From assembly GCF_042453785.1 (NCBI RefSeq), contig NC_091669.1, positions 10,180,501 through 10,244,500 of the forward strand: a stretch of DNA of 64,000 bases, in the 5' to 3' direction. Position 1 is the stretch's first letter; each line of letters starts with the position of its first letter. The notes below the pieces were generated by a model that worked only from the letters and a program-made list of their open reading frames with translations, made no database searches and was not told the DNA's origin. This DNA comes from Malus domestica (lineage: Eukaryota; Streptophyta; Magnoliopsida; Rosales; Rosaceae). Position numbers and translations under genes: made by a program. Shown piece after piece: positions 1 through 11,200 of this stretch.

Positions 1-400
1 ATCATCATAAAAGAACAGCACCACCTATCCATTAAACACCACGAAATGAGCAAGACCATTTATTAATTTGAAACATAATATCAACACATGAGTCATGCCT
101 AATAAATTTCCAGATTAAATTTTCAGTTTTCACTACTTATTTCAACCACTTAACAAATACACACATTGCCCATAATTATATTCCAAAAAGGATGTTGTGT
201 AAAGCAAACCCAAGTATACAATATACTACAGAAAGTGTTCACCTTTAGCTAAAATTTGAAGCCAGACTAGGGATAAAGATAACAGTAGAAATTATGTTTG
301 GCTCCGGTTGTAGTGATAAACATCTGTAGAAACATGACTCCCACACATTTTACATTATTACATATGTTGATGCACAAAATCAGTGAAAACTTTGGTACAA
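1..400. other. AT-rich flank, no gene seen
   Basis: I see no coding region, RNA gene or repeat structure here. The stretch is AT-rich with only short chance reading frames. It lies just outside the LTR-like sequence that begins near 400, so it is probably the host flank, or an older repeat, on the 3' side of the minus-strand gypsy element. Confidence 0.4.
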
Positions 401-1060
401 CATAAAGTGTTAAGTTTGTGACCTTCGCTAGATTACTCCGGTCACTAGTGTGGATAAGTATGCAAATGGATAGAGACAAGGAAACAAACACAAGATGTAC
501 GTGGTTCACCCAGAATGGCTACGTCTACGGAGTAGAGGAGTTCTCATTAATTGTGAAGGGTTTACACAAGTACATAGATTCAAGCTCTCCTTTTGTGAGT
601 ACTAGTGAATGATTTAGTACCAATGACATTAGGAAACATTGTGAGAGAATGATCTCTAATTATAGAAGAGAGTTTGAAGTTTCATTCTGACATTGACACG
701 TGTCGTGTTGTGATTGGCTTCTGATGTTAACACGTGTCGCGCTATGATTGGCTTCTGATGTCGACACGTGTCGTGTTGTGATTGGCCTCCTGGTTGGAGG
801 GAAACTCTTCTGGGTCCTTGACGGTATAACGTTAACCGGTGCTCAATAGTTTCGGGATTGGTCAAGTATAGTACAAACAGTGCTCTCCTAAGTTCCCGAG
901 TGAGGGAAGCTCCTCGGTTGGGGACTTGTAAGATCCAAGCCATTGAGTAATCACGACACTTCTAAGTACCGAAGTGTGGTATCATTTTCACTTGCCTTAT
1001 CTGTCTCATATGTAGATGTGGCATCTTCTCTGGAAGTACTTTTCCTCCATCCAGGGGTGG
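400..1060 (-). repeat. LTR-like terminal region of the outer gypsy-type element
   Basis: On the minus strand the stretch has promoter-like organisation: three G-box/CCAAT units (690-790), a TATA-like site near 655-665, then a leader-like segment running to about 400. From memory, this resembles LTR sequence that is very common in apple and pear. About 120 bases (866-985) recur in diverged form at about 3815-3935, so part of the region was duplicated inside the element. No partner LTR was found at the other end, so the exact limits are uncertain. Confidence 0.5.
690..790 (-). promoter_or_regulatory. Triplicated G-box plus CCAAT-type unit
   Basis: Three units spaced about 34 bases apart each carry an ACACGTGTC-type core, with the G-box CACGTG at its centre, followed by GATTGGC (a CCAAT box on the other strand). 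The first and third copies contain the palindrome GACACGTGTC (695-704 and 763-772). They lie 30-110 bases upstream of the TATA-like site in the minus-strand sense, the expected place for LTR enhancers. Binding by bZIP or bHLH factors is inferred. Confidence 0.5.
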
Positions 1061-1419
1061 TATCTTTAACCGATGAAGATGCACAAGGTAATGTATCAAT
1101 TTCACTTGAAGCTTACTCATAGTTTCGAGCTTGGTCAAGTGCGATACAAACCCTATAGTAGGAGTCCCCCAAGTCGCCGAGCTAGGAGATTTGCTTTATT
1201 TGCAGGTCTGCCTGGCTATGGAGGATGGAGGTCAACATATATAGAAGTTTCCCTAACAACAAGTAGTAGTGCTATTCCTTTACCCTTCTTCGTCATAGCA
1301 ATGTATTGGGAGCTACAAGCTTCACGTGTTTTAACTTTGTCAGAGCACTTTGAAAAAATGGTCTGTGGAATCTGGAAAGCTGAGGTTGCGTGTGAAGATT
1401 GCAGACAAGTTTTATCCAA

Positions 1420-2640
1420 GGAAATCTGGCTCTCGAAGTTCGGAGAGCGGTGCCTCTTCGGTTTTCAAACAAGCAATCATGTCGGGGATCTAGCTCTCGA
1501 GATTCAGAGAACGATGCCTTTTCAATTTTTGAGAAAGTAATCATGTTAGGAGTCTGATTCTTGAGATTCGGATAACAGTATCTCTTCGATTTTTTAGAAA
1601 GTAATCATGTTGGAGTCTGGCTCTCGAGATTCGGAGGGCGGTGCCTCCTCGATTTTTTAGCACGTAATCATGTTGGGAGTCTGGTTCTCGAGATTCGGAA
1701 AGCGGTGCCTTTTTTATTTTTGAGAAAGCAATCCTGTTGGGAGTCTGACTCTTGAGATTTGGAGAGCAGTGTCTCTTCGATTTTTGAGAAAGTAATCCTG
1801 TTGGGAGTCTGGCTCTCAAGATTCTGAGAGCAGTGTCTCTTCGATTTTTGATAAAGTAATCCTGTAGGGAGTCTGACTCTTCAGATTCGAAGAACAGTGT
1901 CTCTTCGATTTTTGAGAAAGTAATCCTGTTGGAGTCTGGCTCTCGAGATTTGGAGAGCAGTGTCTCTTCGATTTTTGATAAAGTAATCATGTTGGGAGTC
2001 TGGCTCTCAAGATTCAGAGAACGATGCCTTTTCGATTTTTGAGAAAGCAATCATGTTGGGAGTCTGATTCTTGAGATTCGGAGAACAGTATATCTTCGAT
2101 TTTTTAAAATGTAATCATGTTGGAGTCTGGCTCTCGAGATTCGGAGGGCGATGCCTCCTTAATTTTTTAGCACGTAATCCTGTTGGGAGTTTGGCTCTCG
2201 AGATTCGGAGGGCGGTGCCTTTTCGATTTTTGAGAAAGCAATCATGTTGGGAGTCTGACTCTTGAGATTTGGAGAGCAATGTCTCTTCGATTTTTGAGAA
2301 AGTAATCTTGTTGGGAGTCTGGCTCTCGAGATTCTGAGAGCAGTGTCTCTTCGATTTTTGATAAAGTAATCCTGTAGGGAGTCTGACTCTTGAGATTCGA
2401 AGAACAGTGTCTCTTCAATTTTTGAGAAAGTAATCATGTTGGAGTCTGGCTCTCAAGATTCGGAGAGCAGTGTCTCTTCGATTTTTGATAAAGTAATCAT
2501 GTTGGGAGTCTGGCTCTCGAGATTCAGAGGGCGGTGCCTCTTCAATTTTTTAGCACGTAATCTTGTTAGGAGTCTGGCTTTCGAGATTGGAGAGTTGTGC
2601 CTCTTCGATTTTTGAGCAAGCAATCTTGTTGGGAGTGTTT
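1420..2640. repeat. Tandem array of about 20 units of about 62 bp
   Basis: A unit containing GAGTCTGGCTCTCGAGATTC and then CTTCGATTTTTGAGAAAG repeats about 20 times. Variant units recur in the same order about 510 bases apart (for example 1556-1680 and 2065-2190), which is a higher-order repeat of about eight units. Both flanks carry related modules ending in GTTCCTTTACCCTT-like sequence (near 1275-1295 and 2735-2755). Long open frames across the array come from the repeated unit and are not genes. Confidence 0.9.
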
Positions 2641-2837
2641 TCTCGAATGTGGGTAAAGGTTTGGCATTTTTGCCAGTCTACCTTGCCACGGACCACGGAC
2701 GTTGACACACATTGGGACTTTCTAGTTATCAAGCAGTGGTGCTGTTCCTTTACCCTTGTGGGTAATAATAGGGTAACTGGACCTTCAAAGTGGTGCCTCT
2801 TCGATTTTTGAACCAATGGCCCTATTACCCTTTCCTT

Positions 2838-2844
2838 TATAAAG
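2838..2844 (+). promoter_or_regulatory. TATA box of the antisense ORF
   Basis: TATAAAG lies 108 bases upstream of the ATG at 2952, within CCTTTCCTTTATAAAGGCAC. Spacing and context suit a plant RNA polymerase II promoter acting on the strand opposite to gag. No transcript data were available. Confidence 0.5.
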
Positions 2845-2951
2845 GCACCAATTGTGTGCAAAAAATACATTCAGAGAGTTATTGCTTTTAGGAATTTTCC
2901 CCTTACTTCAGAGATTTATTGCACCTAATTTCTCCTTCATCATTTCTGAGA

Positions 2952-3634
2952 ATGTATGGCCCATCCGACCCTCGTTTTGACTTAAACTTTAGTGAAGAGG
3001 TAGCCATGCCTTCTCAAGACAACATATGGCGCCCATCCTTCTTATCCCCTACTGGTCCTTTTACCGTTGGGGACTCTGTGATGAAGAATGATATGATTAC
3101 TGCGGTGGTGGCCAGGAACCTTTTCACTCCCAAAGATAACATACTACTTTCCAAACGGTCTGATGAGTTAGCTGTTAAGGATTCTCTGGCTCTCTGGCTC
3201 TCAGTGCTCAATGTGCAGGTTCTGTGTCTAATATGGCCCAACGCCTATTTGCTCAAACCCACCAAGTTGAATCATTGGCGGCTGAAGTGATAAGTCTTAA
3301 ACAGGAGATCAGATGGCTCAAGCATGAGAATAAACAGTTATACAGGCTCGCACATGACTATGCTACAAACATGAAGAGGAAGCTTGACCAGCTGCAAGAA
3401 TCTGATGGTCAAATTTTGCTTGATCATCAGAGGTTTGTAGGTTTTTTCCAAACGCATTTATTGCCTTCGTCTTCTGGGGCTGTACCACGTAATGAAGCTC
3501 TAAATGATCAACCTTCGGTGCCTCCTCCTTCTGGGGTTCTGCCCAGTACTGAGGCTCCGAATGATCACCCTCCGGTGCCTACTATTTCTGGGGCTCTGCC
3601 GACTACTGAGACTTCTCATGAGCAACCTTTGTGA
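2952..3634 (+). pseudogene. Extra ORF of the outer LTR element, antisense to gag, broken
   Basis: From the ATG the frame begins MYGPSDPRFDLNF. The second part has a Leu/Gln/Lys-rich segment likely to form a coiled coil (around EVISLKQEIRWLKHENKQLY), then a Pro/Ser-rich tail in which a module with SGALP or SGVLP recurs three times. I recall similar uncharacterised proteins linked to Rosaceae LTR elements. Extra ORFs, some of them antisense, are known in plant Ty3/gypsy elements. The copy carries roughly one or two breaks. A TATA box lies upstream and AATAAA occurs near 3701. The function is unknown. Confidence 0.5.
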
Positions 3635-4149
3635 ACGCTCCCTCTTGTTTGTTTATTTTGATTCATGTATATGTACATATTTGTAACTTATCGGAGATAT
3701 CAATAAACAAGCTTTGCTTCATTTCAACGTATTGTGTTAAATACATCAAGGCCTTCTTCACTAAGTTCTTTGAATTTTTTCTTTTGTTGAAGCTTTGAGA
3801 GTGAAGCATGTATGTTGAGGTAGTGCTCTCTTAATTTCTCGAGTGAGGAAAACTTCTCGGTTGGAGACTTGAAAAATCCAAGTCACTGAGTGGTCGTGAG
3901 ACTTCTGAGTATCAAGGTGCAGTAGCATATGGTAGGAGTCCCCCAAGTCTTCGGTCGAGGAAGTTGACGAATGAGGCATTTCCTTTCTAAGTGGTTGCCC
4001 AAAACTCCTCATTCATATATATTTGTTATGAAAGTTGTTAGGCCCAAAGAAAATGAGGCCTAGGCAAATTTTTTTTTTCGAATTTTTTTTTTCGAATTTT
4101 TATTTATTTTTTGAATTTTTGAATTTTTGAATTTTTGAATTTCCAAAAA

Positions 4150-4900
4150 AAAATATATATATATATTAAGCTTTGTATGTGAAGCTTTGGTGTTGAAGCT
4201 TTGTAGGTGAAGCTTTGAGATTGAAACTTTGTTGGGCACCATGAATTGATTTTGTTTCACACTATCTTGATCAAGATAGTGTGAAGCTTTTGTAGGTGAA
4301 GCTTTTGTAGGTGAAGCTTTTGTGTTGAAGCTTTTGTAGGTGAAGTTTTTGTGTTGAAGCTTTGTAGGTCAAGCTTTTGTGGGTCAAGCTTTTGTGGGTC
4401 AAGCTTTTGTAGGTGAAACTTTTGTAGGTCAAGCTTTTGTGGGTCAAGCTTTTATGGGTGAAGCTTTCGTGTTGAAGCTTTTATGGGTAAAGCTTTTGTG
4501 TTGAAGGTTTTGTGGGTGAAGCTTTTATGTTGAAGCTTTTGTGGGTGAAGCTTTGTAGGTGAAACTTGGGTGAAGCTTTTATGTTGAAGTTTTTGTGGGT
4601 AAGCTTTGTAGGTGAAACTTTGGAGTTGAAGCTTTTGTTATGTACCATGAATTGATTTTGCTTCACACTATCTTGATCAAGATAGTGTGAAACTTTTGAG
4701 AATTTGTAGTTGTCTTCCATTGATGAAGCTTTTGTTGGTGAAGCTTTTGTGGGTGAAGCTTTTGTAGGTGAAGTTTTGGAGTTGAAGCTTTGTAGGTGAA
4801 GCTTTGGAGTTGAAGCTTTTGTTGGGTACCATGAATTGATTTTGCTTCGCATTATCTTGATCAAGATAGTGTGAAGCTTTTGAGAATTTGTAGTTGTCCT
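4150..4900. repeat. Short-unit array with GAAGCTTTTGT core
   Basis: Units of about 15 bases built on GTGAAGCTTTTGTGGGT or its TTGAAGC variant repeat dozens of times. Three interspersed copies of a 30-base palindrome with arm TTCACACTATCTTGA are present, the clearest at 4256-4285. Poly-T and A/T tracts flank the array (4070-4165 and 4920-4955). Confidence 0.85.
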
Positions 4901-5129
4901 CCATTGATGAAGCTTTGTTGAATTTCCTTTTTTTTCTGTTTTTTTTTTTTTTTTGGGAAACTAGAAATTTGAAAATGTGAGAGAGACAACATATAAATTT
5001 TGCTTCCACACTGTTGAGCATGAGATTGTAATGCAAGCTACATCTTGTAGTAGTCGAAGGTTTGGATGAACCACATAAATTGAATTTGCTTCGAACAGTC
5101 TTGAATTTGCTTCGAATGTTTGAGAATTG

Positions 5130-5960
5130 TAGTTGCCCTCCATTGATGAAGCTTTTGTTGGCACCATAAATTGGTTTTGCTTCACACTGTCTTGATCAAG
5201 AGTGTGTGAAGCTTTTGAGAATTATGGTTGAACTCCTTTGATGAAGCTTTTGTTGGCACCATAAATTGGTTTTGCTTCACACTGTCTTGATCAAGAGTGC
5301 GTGAAGCTTTTGAGAATTATTGTTGCCCTCCATTGATGAAGCTCTTGTGGGCACCATAAATTGGTTTTGCTTCACACTGTCTTGATCAAGAGTGTGTGAA
5401 GCTTTTGAGAATTGTGGTTGCCTTCTGTTGATGAAGCTCTTGTTGGCACCATAAATTGATTTTGCTTCACACTATCTTGATCAAGAATGTGTGAAGCTTT
5501 TGAGAATTGTGGTTGAACTTCTTTGATGAAGCTTTTGTTGGCACCATAAATTGGTTTTGCTTCACACTGTCTTGATCAAGAGTGTGTGAAGCTTTTGAGA
5601 ATTGTGGTTGTCCTCCATTGATGAAGCTCTTGTTGGCACCATAAATTGGTTTTGCTTCACACTGTCTTGATCAAGAGTGTGTGAAGCTTATGAGAATTGT
5701 GGTTAAACTCCTTTGATGAAACTCTTGTTGGCACCATAAATTGGTTTTGCTTCACACTATCTTGATCAAGAGTGGGTGAAGCTTTTGAAACTTGTGGTTG
5801 CCCTCCATTATTGAAGCTCTTGTTGGCACCATAAATTGGTTTTGCTTTACACTGTCTTGATCAAAAGTACGTGAGGCTTTTGAGAATTATGGTTGAACTC
5901 CTTTGATGAAGCTCTTGTTGGCACCATAAATTGGTTTTGCTTCATACTATCTTGATCAAA
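5130..5960. repeat. Array of about nine 96-bp units, each with an inverted repeat
   Basis: Each unit holds GGCACCATAAATTGGTTTTG, then an imperfect palindrome centred on CTTGATCAAG with arms reading GCTTCACACT and GTGTGTGAAGC, then TTTTGAGAATTGTGGTTG. Spacing of the TTGATCAAG core is about 95-97 bases. The units derive from the palindromes of the preceding array. No coding capacity is seen. Confidence 0.85.
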
Positions 5961-6179
5961 AGTGTGAAGTTTTCTACGAGTTGTAGTGTTTGCATTGTTA
6001 CAAAGGGGAAATGTCTGAAGCAGATGTAAAAGGGCTGAATAGCTTGATCTTCGTATGCCATGCACTGAAGTTGTTGTTGGCTTGCAATAAGACTTTGTTG
6101 TTGACTATAACTCTTGTTGGGCATAAGTTCTCCCCTATTTGAGTTGTCAAGCTTGAGGGTTTTTTATTATTTATGAATG

Positions 6180-6420
6180 CTAGGAGTTCACATGTACAAG
6201 TTATACCACTCGTCTTCTGGTAGGTGGAATGAATAGTGAGTTGCTTTCATCACTTGGTTGGTGGTACGAATGTGAGTTCTTTCATCACCTTTCATCACAT
6301 TTCATCACCTAGTTGGTGGCAAGTTGCCAAATGATATTCGAGTATGGGTTGTACATTTCATCACCTGGTTGGTGACATAAAGAAGAGTACGGGTTGTACA
6401 TTTCATCACCTGGTTGGTGG
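6180..6420. repeat. CACCTGGTTGGTGG array, left part
   Basis: Short units containing TTTCATCACCTGGTTGGTGG and GAGTACGGGTTGTACA repeat here and resume at 16040. The array was split by the copia insertion, whose 5-bp target duplication GGTGG comes from the unit itself. Confidence 0.85.
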
Positions 6421-8243
6421 TGAAGGGATTATTTTGTAAAACATGTTCATTTGAGCAACATCATATAACATGCAATTAACAATTAAAGGCGGAATCATGC
6501 TTACATGCACTCAAAAACAAAACATTTACCCATGAAATTCAAAGCCTAGTAGATTGGTGAACCAATAATCAACTCAAAACATAAGTGAGTTGAAATTAAT
6601 ACCTTTGTAGATTCCTCTTTGCATAAGCAAAGGCTAATCACCCAAAGAGATAAGGGCCTTCATTCCTTGCTTCTTAGATCCATGGATTTGGATGGAAGAA
6701 TAGGTTCTCCAAGTTCCCAAAATTGAGAACCTCTAATTCTCGACACCAAGGTTCGATTGTAGAAGAAATGAGTGACCTTGGAGTAGTAGGATTGCTAGAT
6801 GTACCCTCCAAGGTGTTGGCCTCTTTAGAGAGAAAATGGAGAGACAATTCTCACCTATTTTCCCCAAAAATAAACCCATTTTTCACTTAATGAATATTTG
6901 GCTATAAAATCATTTATATAGTCACTTCTTTAAGTGACCTAAACAACCAAAACCCTAATTCATTTCATCATGGCTGGCCATTTAGGGGATTTTGGGCTTT
7001 TGGGCTTTAATGAATCTTCATTCATTAAATTGTCATACAACTTAAGTTAATGGGCTTGACGTTCGAAGCCCATTGGGCCTTAAGGTCCAAAACTATCCCG
7101 AAGTCTTTAACGAACTTATTCGTTTGATTAATTAACATATTAATTAATCCTTGCCATAAATAAATGATTAAACCATTTAATCATTCTTACTCATTTCTGT
7201 TTAATCTCCAATCTCCACCTTTCACGGTGTGCGATCCATTAGGTTCCTTTTAGCGAGGTAGTGGGCGATTAAAACCATTTTACATCGATTGTGAATTGAA
7301 ACTATTTTCAATTCTCCCTTTAGTGATTATACACGTTTAGGGCTTCCACAAACCATGAGTGACACCTAGCAGCATATCATGGTTACCCAAGCTAATCAGA
7401 AGAGGTTAGAGAACCTATTCAGTTCGAGATTACAAATGCAATACGGTCCTTCTCTAATCTAATACTCTTGACCACATTGTTTGGTTTGATAGTTTATTTT
7501 CTCATGTCTACTATCCAATGTGTGTCTTGTGCTTATATGATTACCTTGAATGTGATTCGGAACGCATTCCCTAATCTCATTCATACTCTGGCCAGAGATT
7601 CAAATCATATCAGAGAGTATTCTCCCTCAAACGGTTTGAAGGTTAGAGATCCCTTGTTGCGCATTCATTTGTCTCCATAGCTAAGCGGCTTGACCCCAAC
7701 GATGCCGTGGACACCCTCCTGGTGGGATGACTTTGACATAATCAAAGATCAAGGTCTTAATCACAAGACAACTATGATGCCTCAGGTCAAAGGACTACTT
7801 TGCATTATCCCAACCATGAGTTCTCATGTGACATGGAATATGAGAACTCTTCGTTGATCGCGTTCAGTGAACTCATTCTCTATTGAGCACCTACCGTACT
7901 TGTCTTGATGTCACACACACCAATGATTCGAGACTAATCACTCTCCCTGAGAGAAGACATAGTACGTACCGATCTTGACGGACTGTCAATGCCCAATTGG
8001 CAATCCTATGATCAGGAACGTTTAGGATGTGTCTACGAAAGAATGGTCTCAAGAATCTAACTTCATTAGATTACATTCTCTCAATCACAAATTCCTTGGA
8101 CTTTATCGTTTAAGCATATAACATTTATATGAGACGGCTCAAACAATAATCTTTGCCCTTTATATGTTAAACTAGATTAGTTTAACATGTGAAATGTCCG
8201 TAAAGTATCATCACATGATTGGCTTTAGGGCACATTTCCAACA
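6421..8243 (-). repeat. Copia 3' LTR
   Basis: This 1823-bp LTR matches 14212-16034 with a constant offset of 7791 at both ends and at every landmark I compared. No length difference exists, and I saw no substitution in the stretches I compared. In the element's sense it begins TGTTGGAAATGTGCCC and ends CCCTTCA. Confidence 0.95.
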
Positions 8244-8258
8244 ATCTCCCACTTGCAC
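8244..8258 (-). other. Copia polypurine tract
   Basis: On the minus strand, GTGCAAGTGGGAGAT directly abuts the LTR. This is the usual plant copia plus-strand primer context and confirms the minus orientation. Confidence 0.75.
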
Positions 8259-11200
8259 TAGAGCCAATCAGCTTGATCATCAATGATGATATCTCTTCTG
8301 TAGTCATTTCATAAATGGCTGAATAGTAGGCCTAGGTAGTGGATATCTATATGTGTTATCCACAGAAGCAACCTTGAGAATAACGACATCACCATTATAC
8401 ATGATTCTCAATCATGTGGTTCAGTCTCTCATTTGTGTTCGGATCTTGATGAGACCTTGATTCCCAGGCTTGAGCTATCGCCCCATTAGTGTCATACACT
8501 TTCTGGTTGGAACCGAATAGAGAGTTCATAAATGAACTTTCCCATCCAAACAACATTGTTGTAAACTTCTATATGGCAATATATCTTGCATTCATAATGG
8601 AACACACTAAAGTCATTACTTTAATGTTTCCATCCAAATATCTCTTTAGTCATAATAAAGAGATATTCGTTTATCTCTTCATTCATAATGAAGAAACATC
8701 CAATGATGAATTAGATTCATAATCTAATACATTTACGCTTCCCTTACGTTACTCTAATTCTTCCTCATTCTTTGAGGAATTTATCCTTTAGTATTTCTTA
8801 AATACTTAAGGACTCACTTGACAGTTGCCATGGTTCTGATCCTGGGCTTGCACTGATATCGTCTTGTACCGTTCTAGGTACAACTCATATCAATGTTTTT
8901 CATACAATATGAAATACATAAATCACCTTTCTGCTTATGCATAAAGGATTCAATTTACACATTATTTCTTTGGGAGTCAAAGGGGCACGTTCCCTTTGAG
9001 AAGGGCAACTTGCTAGTCTCACTAGAATCGTCCTTCTTATTGAAGTTTATCATCATATGAGAAACTTCCTAGCATCCATTGTCTATTATTAGGCATTGAT
9101 ATAATCCAATTATATCATGAAATATATCATTATAGATTTCCATTCCATGTATATAGACTATATCTCCCATATACATTCTATCTTCATATAATGTATTAAA
9201 GTCATAACTTTAACGAAGAAGTATTCTTTTCATTTCCAAAATTAATATATCATATATATTTAAATTTTAGGAACATGATTAACTCCCACTAATCTTTTGT
9301 AAAACTAGTAAACAAAAGATTCATTTACATCTTTTATGAGAAATCAAACGATTTGATCATTTTCTCATAAAATGCAAATAGCTCCCATTAATTTGCTAAG
9401 ATCCATGATGGATGGATCTCTACAACTTACATATCTTGTGATTTATAGTTTTAGACATATATTATCAAGACTATCTTAATAATGGTTTCGGAAACCCATA
9501 TTATGTCAAAACATTGAATCACCATTTAGTTGTAGCTAGCAATCTTCGAATTTATTGAAACTAAGACTACGTCAAAAATGGTTCCTTTAAAGTCAACCAT
9601 TCTATTTGATTGTAGTCACCTTAAGCTACCAATTAGCTTTCAAGGTTTCATTATTTCGATTCAAATGGTACCTTACCATTTCCTTGAGTATATATCGTAT
9701 ATGCACTCAATGTAGTCATAAAGTTCAAAACCATTCAACTGAGACGGTTTATAAATCCTTATCGACTACCTTGGAGCTTGTGGTATAGGAACTAGGTTGT
9801 TATTTTTATTGATTACTTTCTTGTCTCTCAAAGAACCCATTCTTTGAGTTCTATCTCTCGTTCATTTGCTTTTAGGCAAATCACATTGTAGAATTACAAT
9901 GAACTACCCAACAAAACAACATTTGTTAGTTGGTTTATAGAAGCGATATCCAAATGTTATTTTAAGGATATCCTACAAGATTATTATCAAACAAATATTG
10001 CTTGTTAGCACACAACCCCAAATCTTTAACATGCTTAAGATTTGTCTTTCTTTCCAACTACATCTTATGGAGTGATGAAAATATTGGAAGATCTTCTCAT
10101 TGACAATCATATTGTTTTAGAAGTATATATCCTATATATGGGTAATAGATAACATCTAACGAACTAAATCTTATTCAAGTTCGTTCTTCTCCTAATGGAG
10201 AAATATATTATCTTATGATGCTATTTTCTTTGATATCTTTCAAGAAAACTCATCTAAAGTGTTACCTTTCCTTGGATCAAATCTAAGGAGGTAATTACTT
10301 TAGATGTTTTACTCATCAACTTACATTTCTTGAATTCTTTGAAACATTTTGCAAAGTATTCGGACTTGTGTTTATTCAAAATAAACTATAGTCCAACCGA
10401 GAGTGATCTTCGGTGAATGTTATTCAACATGAGTAGTATTATGTTTGTGGACAAGTGCCACTAACATCTAAGTGAATTAACCTCAACAACTTTGTGATTC
10501 TTTCTTCTTTCCAAAAGAATAAAGATTCGAACATTTCGCCTCCATACAATTTTAACAAGAAGGTATTGGATCCGGACCTTACGATCCAAAGCGTCCATCT
10601 ATGACCAACTCGTAATTTATGTTTTAGAGGTATCACAACTTTAGTTGGAATTAGTCACTACCTTGCAACCTTTTGGGTTTTAAGCATCATTATTTTCTAA
10701 ACAGTTAACACTACCATATCATCTCTACTATAGAGATAATTAATTAGATTACCATAATCCAATCATTGATTAATAAAGAACATTGTTTTGTCAAACAAAA
10801 CATTTATCCATTTCACATAGTGACGGAATTTAGTTCCTTAAAATTGGAATATAAAGACAATCTATGTTTTTCCAATTTCTTTGGTAGTTCATATGAGGAA
10901 GTAAGTACCATCTGCTTTCGCAGAGATCTACATTTGATTCACGCTTCGAATGTGAAGTACTTTCTCTTCTCTCATTAATCTTCTACTTCTTATTAGCCAC
11001 ACTTTTACAACGATTGTAAAACATAGTCACTAATACGGAATCATGCATTCAAGTAGAAGAACCAACTGTTTTGAACTATTCAAGAACAATTTACAACACC
11101 TTCGAAAGGTGTGTCCTTGACACTTGCAAGACATTTCTTGCAAATACCCCTTCCAATATCCATCCTTTCATAAAGAAAGTTTGTTCCCTTGGAGTTATTT

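Noticed and set aside
1073-1540. 155-residue plus-strand frame
   Set aside because: It overlaps repeat modules duplicated near 2660-2760 and the array start; no domain or splice signals support a gene.
1541-2437. Long minus-strand frames with repeated QKSKRH and SREPDS-like phrases
   Set aside because: They are translations of the 62-bp array; unit lengths vary and frames change, so this is not a protein gene.
1420-5960. CRISPR-like repeat arrays
   Set aside because: This is plant nuclear DNA, units are contiguous without unique spacers, and no cas genes exist.
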